Of a DNA stretch of 39,684 nt, positions 1 through 7,682 are shown in pieces (positions within the stretch are counted from its first letter, which is position 1; each line of letters starts with the position of its first letter). The stretch comes from Viridibacterium sediminicola. Its GTDB lineage: Bacteria > Pseudomonadota > Gammaproteobacteria > Burkholderiales > Rhodocyclaceae. The notes under the pieces were generated by a model. It was not told the DNA's origin, searched no databases, and saw only the letters and a program-made list of their open reading frames with translations. The translations under genes and the position numbers were made by a program. The DNA is taken from positions 1 through 39,684 of the forward strand of contig NZ_JBDIVE010000018.1 of NCBI RefSeq assembly GCF_039631295.1, in the 5' to 3' direction.

Positions 1-79
1 ACTCAGATGACTGTAACGTTTGCCCATCGCAACACCTTAGCTCACTCCAAGTGTTGCACTTGAAACTTGAGACTAAGAG

Positions 80-874
80 TTGCGCCTCCGGGAACTAAAC
101 AAACGCAACCACGAGAAGCTGGAGGAGATGAAGCAACGCATAATATCTTCACGCTCTTCCCTTGCCGAGTTTGTCGCCAACCACTTTGCCGACATCATCC
201 TGCAAGCAAAATCATGCGGTCTGAAAACCTTCGATTCATTCTTTGAGAGTGAAATCGGTCAAGACGGCGTAGTTCTCCAGACCAACCTACAAGCCGCATT
301 TGAAAAGCGCTTGGGGCCTATAGAGCTTGAGGCAAGCAGATCAATCACAAGCATCAACGCCGACGTAAGTATGTTCAATACCGCTATTGGGGCCCTTGGG
401 AAACAAGGGCTCGATTTCGTCGTCAAAAACAATATCATCACCAATAACTCTGTTCTAGCTGCACGGGATGGAGTGGTGGCTGCGACCAAAATGATCGGTT
501 TGGATTTGGCAAAGTATTTAAAGTTCAAGCCATATGGCGCAATGAATCTAGCCCAAGGACTCACAAGTGCACTGGCAGTTCTAGGCGTAGCACTGGAAAT
601 ATGGGATAGCTACCAACAAGCAAAACGCGAGGAAGAATTCCGGAGGGGCATCGCACAGCTCATCAGAAACTTCGAGGAACAGCGCCTGGAAATGCTTAAT
701 GCGCTGAACAGCGGTGAGTTCATAGAGAACTGCTGCAGCAACTTTAAAGCACTCCAGCAAACTGTCAGCGGCATCGACTCGCAACTCCAAGCAAGCTCAT
801 CTCTTCTTCAGAAATTTAGGAGTTGGAAAGAGTCTGGAGCCAAAATCGCAGCTCAGCTTGAGGCTTTGGCCTAA
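80..874 (+). CDS. Helical protein, possible C-terminal part of a LeoA/dynamin-like protein
   Basis: The frame encodes 264 residues, largely charged and helical, with one hydrophobic segment around residues 155-172 that follows a KFKPYGAMNLAQG stretch. That arrangement, followed by a long charged helix, recalls the C-terminal half of LeoA/dynamin-like proteins; this is recollection, not a search. No GTPase motif is present. The first usable codon is TTG at 80, because an in-frame TAA at 74-76 closes the frame. An ATG at 128 has a GGAGG sequence only two bases upstream, which is too close for a good ribosome site. A second frame, open from base 3 to a stop at 96-98, overlaps the start, so the gene may be coupled to an upstream gene or be the tail of a frameshifted one. 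It is visibly more AT-rich than the genes to its right, which suggests transfer. Confidence 0.55.
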   Translation: MRLRELNKRNHEKLEEMKQRIISSRSSLAEFVANHFADIILQAKSCGLKTFDSFFESEIGQDGVVLQTNLQAAFEKRLGPIELEASRSITSINADVSMFNTAIGALGKQGLDFVVKNNIITNNSVLAARDGVVAATKMIGLDLAKYLKFKPYGAMNLAQGLTSALAVLGVALEIWDSYQQAKREEEFRRGIAQLIRNFEEQRLEMLNALNSGEFIENCCSNFKALQQTVSGIDSQLQASSSLLQKFRSWKESGAKIAAQLEALA

Positions 875-945
875 CTGGGATCCACTCAGAAATATTGTAG
901 GGCGCCGGACGCTTACCAACGCTACACGCGCTGCAATGCGACAAG

Positions 946-1482
946 CTAACTTCTGCACCGCCGTCGCGCCCGCCATTTGTGCCAGATGTGCCAGCGCCAG
1001 AGCGCTGTAATGAGCAGCCAGCTGATCAGGGCCAGGCTGAGGGCGAGGACGGGCAGGCCGACCAGCAGGGGTTGGCCGAGATGGGCGAACCAGTCGAACA
1101 GGGCTTGGCCCCAATCCACCCAGGCGCTCTCGCCACGCTCGGGTGGCATGAGGAAGGCAGCGTCGCTGCCAGTGATGAAACGCCCGATGCCGAATGCCAG
1201 GAGGTAGAGCGGCACGATGGTGAGGGGATTGGTGTAGAAGGTGGCGACGAGGGCCAGCGGCAGGTTGCCGCGCAGCAGCACGCAGGCCAGCGCGGAACCG
1301 AACATCTGCAGCGGGCCGGGAATGAGGCCGCAGAACATGCCGATGGCAACGCCCGTCGCCACCGAGCGACGGTTGATGTGCCACAAGGGATCGGCCAGGA
1401 CGCTGGAACCAAGGAAGCGCAGCAGACGGTGCTCGCGCAGTGCGTGGGGGTCGGGCAGGTAGCGACGGAAGAATTTTTGCAT
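946..1482 (-). CDS. DUF2062 family membrane protein
   Basis: This 178-residue protein has a basic N-terminus (MQKFFRRYLPDP), then the DUF2062 core RRSVATGVAIGMFCGLIPGP and a GNLPLALVATFYTNPLT stretch. A second hydrophobic pair lies at the C-terminus and the protein ends in a very basic tail. At least three or four membrane segments are expected in the inner membrane. The function of the family is not established, although members often sit beside cell-envelope genes. I chose the ATG at 1482; the frame could extend to a TTG at 1548, but the extra residues look non-coding. It lies downstream of pseI on the same strand, but a strong hairpin at 1564-1592 separates the two. Confidence 0.85.
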   Translation of the reverse strand: MQKFFRRYLPDPHALREHRLLRFLGSSVLADPLWHINRRSVATGVAIGMFCGLIPGPLQMFGSALACVLLRGNLPLALVATFYTNPLTIVPLYLLAFGIGRFITGSDAAFLMPPERGESAWVDWGQALFDWFAHLGQPLLVGLPVLALSLALISWLLITALWRWHIWHKWRARRRCRS

Positions 1483-1563
1483 GCTCTGACGAATGGGTTT
1501 GAACGGGTATGACCGCGGTCTTCGTCTGATGTTTCCCTGCGGCGTCAAACTTGTCGCAGCTCG

Positions 1564-1592
1564 CCCGGATACCGGCGAGGCCGGAATCCGGG
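1564..1592 (+). terminator. Long GC-rich hairpin between pseI and the DUF2062 gene
   Basis: CCCGGAT-A-CCGG (1564-1575) pairs with CCGG-A-ATCCGGG (1581-1592) around a 5-base loop, with one A/A mismatch. On the plus strand it is followed by GCTTTTGA, a weak T tract. On the minus strand, where pseI ends 70 bases upstream, there is no T tract. It may act as an end-of-transcript or mRNA-stabilising structure for pseI. Confidence 0.45.
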
Positions 1593-1660
1593 GCTTTTGA
1601 GGCTTAACAACTCTCCCGGACTCCGCTGCGCTGCCTCCCGGCGACGTTTCTCCTCCCCCC

Positions 1661-2707
1661 TCACACCAGCAAATCCCAGCTCACCGGCGTGCCGCGCTTG
1701 ATAGCGCGGGCGGCGCGGCGGCCGCTGATCTGCTCGATGTGTTTGGGCGAAAGGCCGAAGCCGGGGCGGATGGCGCGGATGTTGTCGGCGCTGAAAACCT
1801 CGCCCGCAGCGATGTCCTTGACCACGTAGAGCGAGCGGCGGAAGCGCGCCGAGCCTTCTTCGGTGAGGCCCTTGCCGTAGCTGACGCCACCGATGGCCTG
1901 GCGCGCGACTGCGGTCTCGCGGATCAGCATGCGCACTTCGTCGGGCTCCAGCGAGAAAGCGCTGTCCACGCCGCCATCGGCGCGGCGCAGGGTGACATGT
2001 TTTTCGATCACCGTCGCACCCAGCGCCACCGCTGCGACAGACACGCCGATGCCCAGGGTGTGGTCAGAGAGGCCGACTTCGACACCGAAGGCTTCGCGCA
2101 GATGGGGAATGCTCTTGAGGTTGATCTCGGCGGGTGAAGCCGGATAAGCGCTGGTGCATTTGAGCAGCACGATCTGCTCGCAGCCGGCCTCGCGTGCGGC
2201 GGCCACCGTCTCGCCGATTTCAGCGAGCGAGGCCATGCCGGTGGAGATGATCAGCGGCTTGCCCTTGGAGGCGGCTTTGCGGATCAGCGGCAGGTCGGTG
2301 TTCTCGAAGCTGGCGATCTTGTAGCAAGGCACGTCCAGATCAGCGAGGAAGTCGACAGCGCTGGCGTCGAAAGGCGTCGAGAAGGCGAGCATGCCGCGTT
2401 GTTTTGCGCGCTCGAAGATCGGCGCGTGCCATTCCCAGGGCGTGTGCGCCTCTTCGTAGAGGTCGTAGAGCGTGCGGCCGTTCCACAGACTCTTGGCATC
2501 GTCGATGAGGAAGTCGCCCTCACGGATGTCCAGGGTCATGGTGTCGGCGGTGTAGGTCTGCAGCTTGAGCGCGTGTGCGCCGGTGTCGGCAATCGCATCG
2601 ACGATGGCCAGCGCGCGGTCCAGCGAGGCATTGTGGTTGCCGCTCATCTCGGCGATGAAAAACGGCGTCGCGTCCAGGCCGACAGCGCGGCCTCCGATCT
2701 CGATCAT
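1661..2707 (-). CDS. pseI: Pseudaminic acid synthase PseI (NeuB family)
   Basis: The enzyme condenses a 2,4-diacetamido-2,4,6-trideoxy hexose with phosphoenolpyruvate to give pseudaminic acid, a nonulosonate found on flagellins and surface polysaccharides. From MIEIGGRAVG the protein has 348 residues. The N-terminal NeuB barrel includes FFIAEMSGNHN, ALKLQTYTADTMT, the metal-binding region GLSDHTLGIG and VIEKHVTL. A C-terminal SAF (antifreeze-like) domain begins near RRSLYVVKDIAAGE and ends in GRRAARAIKRGTPVSWDLL. The TADTMTLD wording favours PseI over sialic or legionaminic acid synthases, though sequence reading alone cannot prove the substrate. An upstream ATG at 2743 would add 12 residues of poor quality. 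No pseB, C, F or G lies nearby. A GNAT gene (3190-3630) on the same strand could be the pseH-type partner. Confidence 0.85.
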   Translation of the reverse strand: MIEIGGRAVGLDATPFFIAEMSGNHNASLDRALAIVDAIADTGAHALKLQTYTADTMTLDIREGDFLIDDAKSLWNGRTLYDLYEEAHTPWEWHAPIFERAKQRGMLAFSTPFDASAVDFLADLDVPCYKIASFENTDLPLIRKAASKGKPLIISTGMASLAEIGETVAAAREAGCEQIVLLKCTSAYPASPAEINLKSIPHLREAFGVEVGLSDHTLGIGVSVAAVALGATVIEKHVTLRRADGGVDSAFSLEPDEVRMLIRETAVARQAIGGVSYGKGLTEEGSARFRRSLYVVKDIAAGEVFSADNIRAIRPGFGLSPKHIEQISGRRAARAIKRGTPVSWDLLV

Positions 2708-2846
2708 CTTGAGTCTCGCAAAAGCACCGCACACGGGCGGCATGCTGCAAGACTAAGCCGGCAATGCCGCTTGCGGAGCGAGGAGTTGCAAGGCTTTTGA
2801 AGGGTAATTCACGTGCTGCATCTCAGCCATTGCCAAGATGGCGAAG

Positions 2847-2967
2847 GCTGATTTTTGACGCGAAGGACGCGAAGCAAAACAAGGTTCACAAAGGAATTCA
2901 TAAAGGAATCCGCTCAAGAAGAGAAACCTCTGCGAACCTCCGCCTTTCTTCGCGCCCTCTGCGTCAA
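2847..2967. repeat. Dispersed inverted-repeat element, copy A
   Basis: This 121-bp element lies in the 481-bp stretch between pseI and the GNAT gene, which holds no convincing gene. Its ends form an imperfect terminal inverted repeat: TTGACGCGAAGGACGCGAAG at the left matches the reverse complement of the right end at 17 of 20 positions. Copy B, 199 bases to the right, differs at only 4 of 121 positions. Short open frames through it are repetitive, arginine-rich artefacts. It resembles the non-coding GCGAAGG-type palindromic repeats scattered in many betaproteobacterial genomes. Confidence 0.8.
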
Positions 2968-3045
2968 GGAGACCGCGCCTGAATTCATCCACGAGCGAAA
3001 ATACACGCACCCACGCAACTCACGCGCATCGACAAGCTCTCAGAA

Positions 3046-3166
3046 GCTGATTTTTGACGCGAAGGACGCGAAGCAAAACAAGGTTCACAAAGGAGTTCAT
3101 AAAGAAATCCGCTCCAGAAGAGAAACCTCTGCGAACCTCCGCCTCTCTTCGCGCCCTCTGCGTCAA
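3046..3166. repeat. Dispersed inverted-repeat element, copy B
   Basis: This second copy is in the same orientation as copy A, with four substitutions (near 3095, 3105, 3115 and 3145). The two copies are separated by about 78 bases of unrelated sequence. The right end lies 24 bases before the stop codon of the GNAT gene, so it could fold at the 3' end of the eno-ftsB transcript. The copies are close enough in sequence to be a recent duplication or to be kept alike by gene conversion. Confidence 0.8.
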
Positions 3167-3189
3167 AGATGCGGCCCCTGCTCCTGTGC

Positions 3190-3630
3190 TCAGGCGCGCA
3201 GGAAGCTCAAAGCCTCATCGCTGACTTCCCCGACACGCATGAAGCCGAGAGACTCGGCGATGCGGATCGAAGCCACATTGCCCGGCTTGATGCGCGCCAG
3301 AAACGGCCCTTGCAGATCGGCCAGGGCCGCCGCGAGCATGCGCTTGCCGCAGCCCTTGCCGCGATGCTCCGGCGCAATGGTCCAGGAGAGCAGCCAGCCT
3401 TCGCCGGCGCGGTCGGCGCGCACGGTGCCCACTACCTCGCCCCCAACCTCGCCCTCCTCCACGGCCAGCCACAGACGGCGCTGCGGATTGCCGAGGCTGG
3501 CCTTGAGCCAGGCGAGGTGCGCGGTGTGGCTGACCGGATCGGGACTGAACGAGGCTGCGCGGGTCTCCGCATCATTGCGCCAGGCGAGCAGCACGGCGGC
3601 ATCTTCAAGACTGGCGGGGCGCAGGATCAT
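3190..3630 (-). CDS. GNAT family N-acetyltransferase (PseH-like?)
   Basis: This 146-residue acetyltransferase begins MILRPASLEDAAVLLAWRND. It carries an acetyl-CoA-binding signature, TIAPEHRGKGCGKRMLAAAL, near residues 87-106, and ends with the usual GFMRVGEVSDEALSF segment. The opening LLAWRNDAETR...SFSPDPVSHTAHLAWL resembles GNAT proteins found in nonulosonate (pseudaminic/legionaminic) clusters, so it may acetylate the 4-amino group of the sugar precursor made for PseI. This rests on likeness and proximity only. Its ATG overlaps the ftsB stop by four bases (ATGA at 3627-3630), so it is probably translated by coupling as the last gene of the eno-ftsB operon. The repeat pair at 2847-3166 separates it from pseI. 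Confidence 0.8.
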   Translation of the reverse strand: MILRPASLEDAAVLLAWRNDAETRAASFSPDPVSHTAHLAWLKASLGNPQRRLWLAVEEGEVGGEVVGTVRADRAGEGWLLSWTIAPEHRGKGCGKRMLAAALADLQGPFLARIKPGNVASIRIAESLGFMRVGEVSDEALSFLRA

Positions 3631-3950
3631 GGTGGGGTGTATTTCTTCTTCGAAGGTGGGGCCGGCGGATTGATCGGCGGGCTGTCCGCCGTCTGCACAA
3701 ACACTTCGCCGGGCTTGATGAAGCCAAGCTCGAAACGCGCGCGTTCCTCGATGGCATCAAAGCCGGCCTTGAGGTCTTTCACCTCGGCGGCGGCATTGGC
3801 ATTGCGCTGTTCGAGCTTCTGGTTGGCTTCGCGCAGGGAATCGAGCTGCGCCTTCTCGTCCTGCACATGCCACCAGCCCCCCTTGCCGAACCACAGCGGG
3901 TACTGCAGCAGCAATAACAGGGCGGTCAGGATGATGATGGGCCAGCGCAT
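3627..3950 (-). CDS. ftsB: Cell division protein FtsB
   Basis: FtsB is a single-pass inner-membrane protein that forms the FtsQ-FtsB-FtsL divisome subcomplex. The 107 residues show a short N-terminal membrane helix (MRWPIIILTALLLLLQYPLW), the juxtamembrane GKGGW(W)HV motif typical of the family, and a coiled coil (DEKAQLDSLREANQKLEQRN). Then comes the conserved ARFELGFIKPGEVFVQ segment and a proline- and lysine-rich tail. A GGAGA ribosome site sits about five bases before the ATG at 3950. ftsB normally follows eno directly; here a lipoprotein gene intervenes, ending 20 bases upstream. Confidence 0.93.
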   Translation of the reverse strand: MRWPIIILTALLLLLQYPLWFGKGGWWHVQDEKAQLDSLREANQKLEQRNANAAAEVKDLKAGFDAIEERARFELGFIKPGEVFVQTADSPPINPPAPPSKKKYTPP

Positions 3951-3970
3951 TGTTTCTCCGCGTACAGGGA

Positions 3971-5902
3971 TCAGTTCAGACTGGCGAGCCAGCGTTTGCT
4001 GCTGGCGAGGAACTCGTCGGGAGAGAGGCCGAAGCTCTCCTTGAAAGCGTTCGTCTCGACCTGTCCTTTCTTGCCCGACAGTCGCCAGTATTTCAGCAGT
4101 GACGGATAGTACTTGTCTCCCAGCAAGGACTCCAGATGCATGACCAACAAGCCGGACATCTCGTACGGCCCCTTGTTGTCGGCGATGAGCTTGAGCCACT
4201 GCTCGTAACTGACGTTCCAGACATCTTCGGGCCGTGTAGTGCGCACGCCGTGCAGGCGATACCAGACGATGCAGGACTCGCGCCAATCTTCGATTTCATA
4301 GCGCGCCGCATCGCCCAGCGGCATGGCCCGCGTGGCCAGATTGGAGATCTGGTCGGCCGTTCCTTCATCAAGCCAGCGGCGGGTACGGAAGCCTTCAGCC
4401 ACTCCCTTCTGCTGCCCCTGGATCTCATGCACCAGTTCATGCGTGGTGACCGTCACGGCGCGTTCCCAGAGGTATTCCTCGTGATCGGTCTGCAACATCG
4501 ACAAGACCATCTGGCCATTCTGGTTGGACAGCCCGGCTGAATGCTCGGCAGTGCTGTTGGCCTGCGCTGCCTCCTGGCGGATGTTCTCACGCAGGACGCG
4601 GGCGTAGGCATCACGGGTGCCGGCCACGTGGATACGCATCGGCGCCTGGAAATCGACCCCCATGCGCGCCCGCAAAACTTCGCGCAGGCTGCCAACACTA
4701 CTCTTGATGGCCGGCATCCAGCGCGTAGCGAGCTGCGCCTGCCAGGCCTCCTCCGCGCCGGTTTCAAGCACGAACTCGGGTTCATAGCTGCGCTGCTCGT
4801 CGGCCACCATGTAGTCGTCGACTGAAAACAGGCGGCAGCTCACCTTGTCGATGCTGATGCAGTCCTGCATCGCACGGCGCACGGCATCGGGGTTGTCGGC
4901 GAAATACACCCAGGCGCCGCGCCGCGACAGGGCAAAGGCGCGCGGCGTCGGCAACTTGAGGTAGCGCGCGTAGGCCTCACGTGTGGATGTGCGCTCGGGC
5001 AGGAATTCGACCGCGTCGGCACTGCGGGTGGTACTGAGCGGCGGCAAGGGTGCTGCATGCTCGAACTTCATCGTCCTCAAGGTGGCGAAATGATCACGCG
5101 CCAGCGCTGCAAACTGTGCGCTGCGCAGACCAAACGCCTGCTCGAAAGCCTGCTCATGCTTGAAGCCCGGCTGCTTCGAAGCGCGCATATACACAGGCCA
5201 GGCTTGATCGAAACGACTGCCAAGCTGTTCCTGCAGCAGCCTGACCAGCAAGGTCGAGAAGTACTCGAAGCCTTTTTCCTGGCGAACGAAGCGGCCGTCT
5301 GCCAGCACATCGGCGTACGTCAGGGTGTAGCGATTATTGCGGATGGCGTAGCGATCAATACCCAGCAGATCGTGACTGCTGAGCGCATCGCTCTGCAATG
5401 CATCCATCACCGCATAGGCTTGCTGCCAGGCCAGGCCATCCTTGAGCCAGGCCGGCACCTCGGGATCGACGGCATAGCTGCTGAAGAACTGCCAGGCGGC
5501 GGCATGCACCGCGTTGACCACGCTGCGCTCATACAGATCCGACTCGACATCGGTATCCATATCGGCCACGTAAGCCTGTGGCAGATCCTTGCGCAGTTCG
5601 CTGTATTGCTTCTCGGATGCCACCAGCACCACGCGCAGCCTGTGTGGCGGCGTCACGGACAGCGCTTCGCGCATGCGCTGATCAAAGCGCTGCAAGGCAT
5701 CCTGCGTGCGCGGCAACCATTTTTCGCGGATCAGGGCACTGGATGGATCATCGGCAGGCTGTACCGAGATCGGTTCGCTGACACAGGCGCTGAGCAACAG
5801 CGCAAACAGACCATGCAGGACAGCGCGCCCGAGCCAGGCACGCTGCAAAAAACGCACTCGCAATGCGCTCTCCCAATAAAAATGCGGGGAATGCTCGCAC
5901 AT
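3971..5902 (-). CDS. Lipoprotein with two tandem peptidase-MA-like modules, the first degenerate
   Basis: This is a 643-residue predicted secreted lipoprotein. A basic and hydrophobic signal ends in the lipobox LLLSAC (Cys40). The C-terminal module (about 390-640) holds HELVH at 488-492 and WLDEG at 510-514, the zinc-ligand layout of gluzincin-type metallopeptidases. The N-terminal module (about 56-274) aligns with it segment by segment: KWLPRTQ with RWMPAIK, ESDLYERSVV with EEYLWERAVT, WLKDG with WLDEG, and AFEQAFGLRSAQF with AFKESFGLSPDEF. It has HAAAW (133-137) in place of HELVH, so that copy should not be catalytic. A TTG at 5863, six bases after GGGAG, is an alternative start giving a more ordinary signal peptide. 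The gene sits between eno and ftsB on the same strand. The substrate is unknown. Confidence 0.85.
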   Translation of the reverse strand: MCEHSPHFYWESALRVRFLQRAWLGRAVLHGLFALLLSACVSEPISVQPADDPSSALIREKWLPRTQDALQRFDQRMREALSVTPPHRLRVVLVASEKQYSELRKDLPQAYVADMDTDVESDLYERSVVNAVHAAAWQFFSSYAVDPEVPAWLKDGLAWQQAYAVMDALQSDALSSHDLLGIDRYAIRNNRYTLTYADVLADGRFVRQEKGFEYFSTLLVRLLQEQLGSRFDQAWPVYMRASKQPGFKHEQAFEQAFGLRSAQFAALARDHFATLRTMKFEHAAPLPPLSTTRSADAVEFLPERTSTREAYARYLKLPTPRAFALSRRGAWVYFADNPDAVRRAMQDCISIDKVSCRLFSVDDYMVADEQRSYEPEFVLETGAEEAWQAQLATRWMPAIKSSVGSLREVLRARMGVDFQAPMRIHVAGTRDAYARVLRENIRQEAAQANSTAEHSAGLSNQNGQMVLSMLQTDHEEYLWERAVTVTTHELVHEIQGQQKGVAEGFRTRRWLDEGTADQISNLATRAMPLGDAARYEIEDWRESCIVWYRLHGVRTTRPEDVWNVSYEQWLKLIADNKGPYEMSGLLVMHLESLLGDKYYPSLLKYWRLSGKKGQVETNAFKESFGLSPDEFLASSKRWLASLN

Positions 5903-5922
5903 TCACCCGCACATCCAGGCCG

Positions 5923-5944
5923 CGCATGCCCTGCAGGGCATGCG
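5923..5944. terminator. Perfect 22-bp palindrome downstream of eno
   Basis: CGCATGCCC and GGGCATGCG flank a central TGCA, forming a perfect hairpin 15 bases after the eno stop. There is no T tract on the minus strand (eno sense), whereas the plus strand reads GGCTTCTTCTT after it. It may attenuate or stabilise the eno transcript rather than fully terminate it, because the following genes lack an obvious promoter. Confidence 0.45.
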
Positions 5945-5959
5945 GCTTCTTCTTGCAGC

Positions 5960-7249
5960 TTACTTCAGGCGCAGATTGTAGAACGCAGCGCGGCCCGGGT
6001 AGATCGCGGTATCGCCGAGGTCTTCTTCGATACGCAGGATCTGGTTGTACTTGGCCACACGGTCCGAACGCGACAGCGAACCAGTCTTGATCTGACCGGC
6101 CGACAGACCGACGGCGATGTCGGCGATGGTGCTGTCTTCGGTTTCGCCCGAACGGTGCGAGATGACAGCGGTGTAACCAGCGCGCTTGGCCATTTCGACG
6201 GCGGCAAAGGTTTCGGTCAGCGTGCCGATCTGATTCACCTTGATCAGGATCGAGTTGCAGATGCCCTTGTCGATGCCTTCTTGCAGGATCTTGGTGTTGG
6301 TCACGAAGAGATCGTCACCGACCAGCTGGATCTTCTTGCCCAGGCGGTCGGTCAGGAGCTTCCAGCCGTCCCAGTCTTGTTCGGCCATGCCGTCTTCGAT
6401 CGAGATGATCGGGTACTTGTCAGCCAGCGTGGCCAGGAAGTCGACCTTCTGTTCCGGCGTCAGCGACAGCTTTTCGCCGTGCATTTCGTACTTGCCGTCC
6501 TTGAAGTATTCGGACGCAGCGCAGTCCAGACCGAGCACGACATCCTTGCCGGCTTCGTAGCCAGCCTTGGCAATGGCTTCCATGATCAGGTCCAGCGCTT
6601 CGGTCGCGCCGGAGACGTTAGGTGCGAAGCCGCCTTCGTCACCGACGGTCGTCGGGTAACCCTTCTTGTCGACGATCTTCTTGAGGTTGTGGAAGATCTC
6701 GGCGCCGCAGCGCAGGGCTTCGCGGAAGCTCTTCACGCCCACCGGCAGAATCATGCATTCCTGGAAGTCCAGGCTGTTGTTGGCGTGTGCGCCACCGTTG
6801 ATGACGTTCATCATCGGCACCGGCAGCGTCATCTGGCCCGAACCACCGAAGTAGCGATACAGCGGCAGGCCGGCTTCTTCAGCGGCTGCGCGGGCGGTCG
6901 CCATCGACACGGCCAGCAGCGCATTGGCGCCCAGGCGGCCCTTGTTCTCGGTGCCGTCCAGCTCGATCATGGTCTTGTCGATGAAGGCTTGTTCTTCAGC
7001 GTCCAGACCGATCAGCGATTCACAGATTTCGGTGTTGACGTTTTCGACGGCCTTGAGCACGCCCTTGCCGAGGTAGCGCTTGGCATCGCCATCGCGCAGT
7101 TCGATCGCCTCACGCGTGCCGGTCGAGGCACCGGACGGCACTGCAGCGCGGCCCATGACGCCGGATTCCAGCAGCACATCGGCCTCGACGGTCGGGTTAC
7201 CACGGGAGTCCAGGATCTCGCGGGCGATCACATCAACAATTGCACTCAT
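5960..7249 (-). CDS. eno: Enolase
   Basis: Enolase interconverts 2-phosphoglycerate and phosphoenolpyruvate in glycolysis and is also part of the RNA degradosome in some proteobacteria. The 429-residue length is standard. It begins MSAIVDVIAREILDSRGNPT and contains the substrate-loop region GAHANNSLDFQECMI, the metal-binding SIEDGMAEQDWDGW and GDDLFVTNTKILQEG. The signature LIKVNQIGTLTET and SHRSGETEDSTIADIAV (catalytic Lys/His region) follow. AGAGGA lies six bases before the ATG. The 131-base gap upstream contains a TAGAAT box (7319-7324, minus strand) that could serve as a -10 element, so eno may have its own promoter inside the pyrG operon. It supplies PEP, the co-substrate of both KdsA and PseI. 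Confidence 0.98.
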   Translation of the reverse strand: MSAIVDVIAREILDSRGNPTVEADVLLESGVMGRAAVPSGASTGTREAIELRDGDAKRYLGKGVLKAVENVNTEICESLIGLDAEEQAFIDKTMIELDGTENKGRLGANALLAVSMATARAAAEEAGLPLYRYFGGSGQMTLPVPMMNVINGGAHANNSLDFQECMILPVGVKSFREALRCGAEIFHNLKKIVDKKGYPTTVGDEGGFAPNVSGATEALDLIMEAIAKAGYEAGKDVVLGLDCAASEYFKDGKYEMHGEKLSLTPEQKVDFLATLADKYPIISIEDGMAEQDWDGWKLLTDRLGKKIQLVGDDLFVTNTKILQEGIDKGICNSILIKVNQIGTLTETFAAVEMAKRAGYTAVISHRSGETEDSTIADIAVGLSAGQIKTGSLSRSDRVAKYNQILRIEEDLGDTAIYPGRAAFYNLRLK

Positions 7250-7380
7250 CTGTTTTCCTCTTCTGAATTAGCTGTTCAACGTTGTCGCTCAGGCACTCGC
7301 CTAAGCACAAACCCCAGTATTCTAATGCGTACTTGATGACCCGCGGGTGACGCTGGTCAAGCCCTAAGGTCTGCTGACAA

Positions 7381-7680
7381 TTAATCAACAGACCCTATAT
7401 CCACAAACTTCAAGTCGACCAAGGGGCTGATCGACTCGACCAGGCGCAGGTGCGCCGGGTGTTCGAAATAGCGATGCAGGGCATCGCGTGTCTCGAAGGT
7501 AGCGTACAGCGCGTAATCCTCGGCATCCGCGTCGGGCGTGGTGTTGAAGCCACAACGCCAGTCGCGGATCTCGCTGATCTGCGCCGGCAAGGCCAGCATT
7601 TGCGCATGCAGGGCGTGCGCCGCTTCGCTGTCCGGCGCAATGCCCGGCTTGAAGCGGAACAAGACCAGATGCGCAATCAT
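7381..7680 (-). CDS. Dabb family (stress-responsive alpha/beta barrel) protein
   Basis: This small 99-residue protein has the Dabb pattern: MIAHLVLFRFKPG at the start, a central RDWRCGFN and ALYATFETRDALHRYFEHPAH, and a hydrophobic end in VDLKFVDIG. Family members are ferredoxin-like dimers of generally unclear biochemical role, some of them stress-induced. It starts two bases after the kdsA stop and is therefore cotranscribed between kdsA and eno. There is no signal peptide. Nothing in the sequence indicates a substrate. Confidence 0.88.
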   Translation of the reverse strand: MIAHLVLFRFKPGIAPDSEAAHALHAQMLALPAQISEIRDWRCGFNTTPDADAEDYALYATFETRDALHRYFEHPAHLRLVESISPLVDLKFVDIGSVD

Positions 7681-7682
7681 GC

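Noticed and set aside
2847..3166. CRISPR-like direct repeats
   Set aside because: Only two copies of 121 bp, with terminal inverted repeats and a single 78-base gap; no array of short repeats and no cas genes.
2855..3673. A 272-codon frame running through the repeats and antisense to the GNAT gene
   Set aside because: It consists of the two repeat copies followed by the antisense strand of a clear GNAT gene.
5057..7336. A 759-codon open frame on the plus strand antisense to eno and the lipoprotein gene
   Set aside because: It lies opposite the well-supported eno gene, its composition is H-, Q- and D-rich with no recognisable domain, and such frames are expected opposite GC-rich genes.
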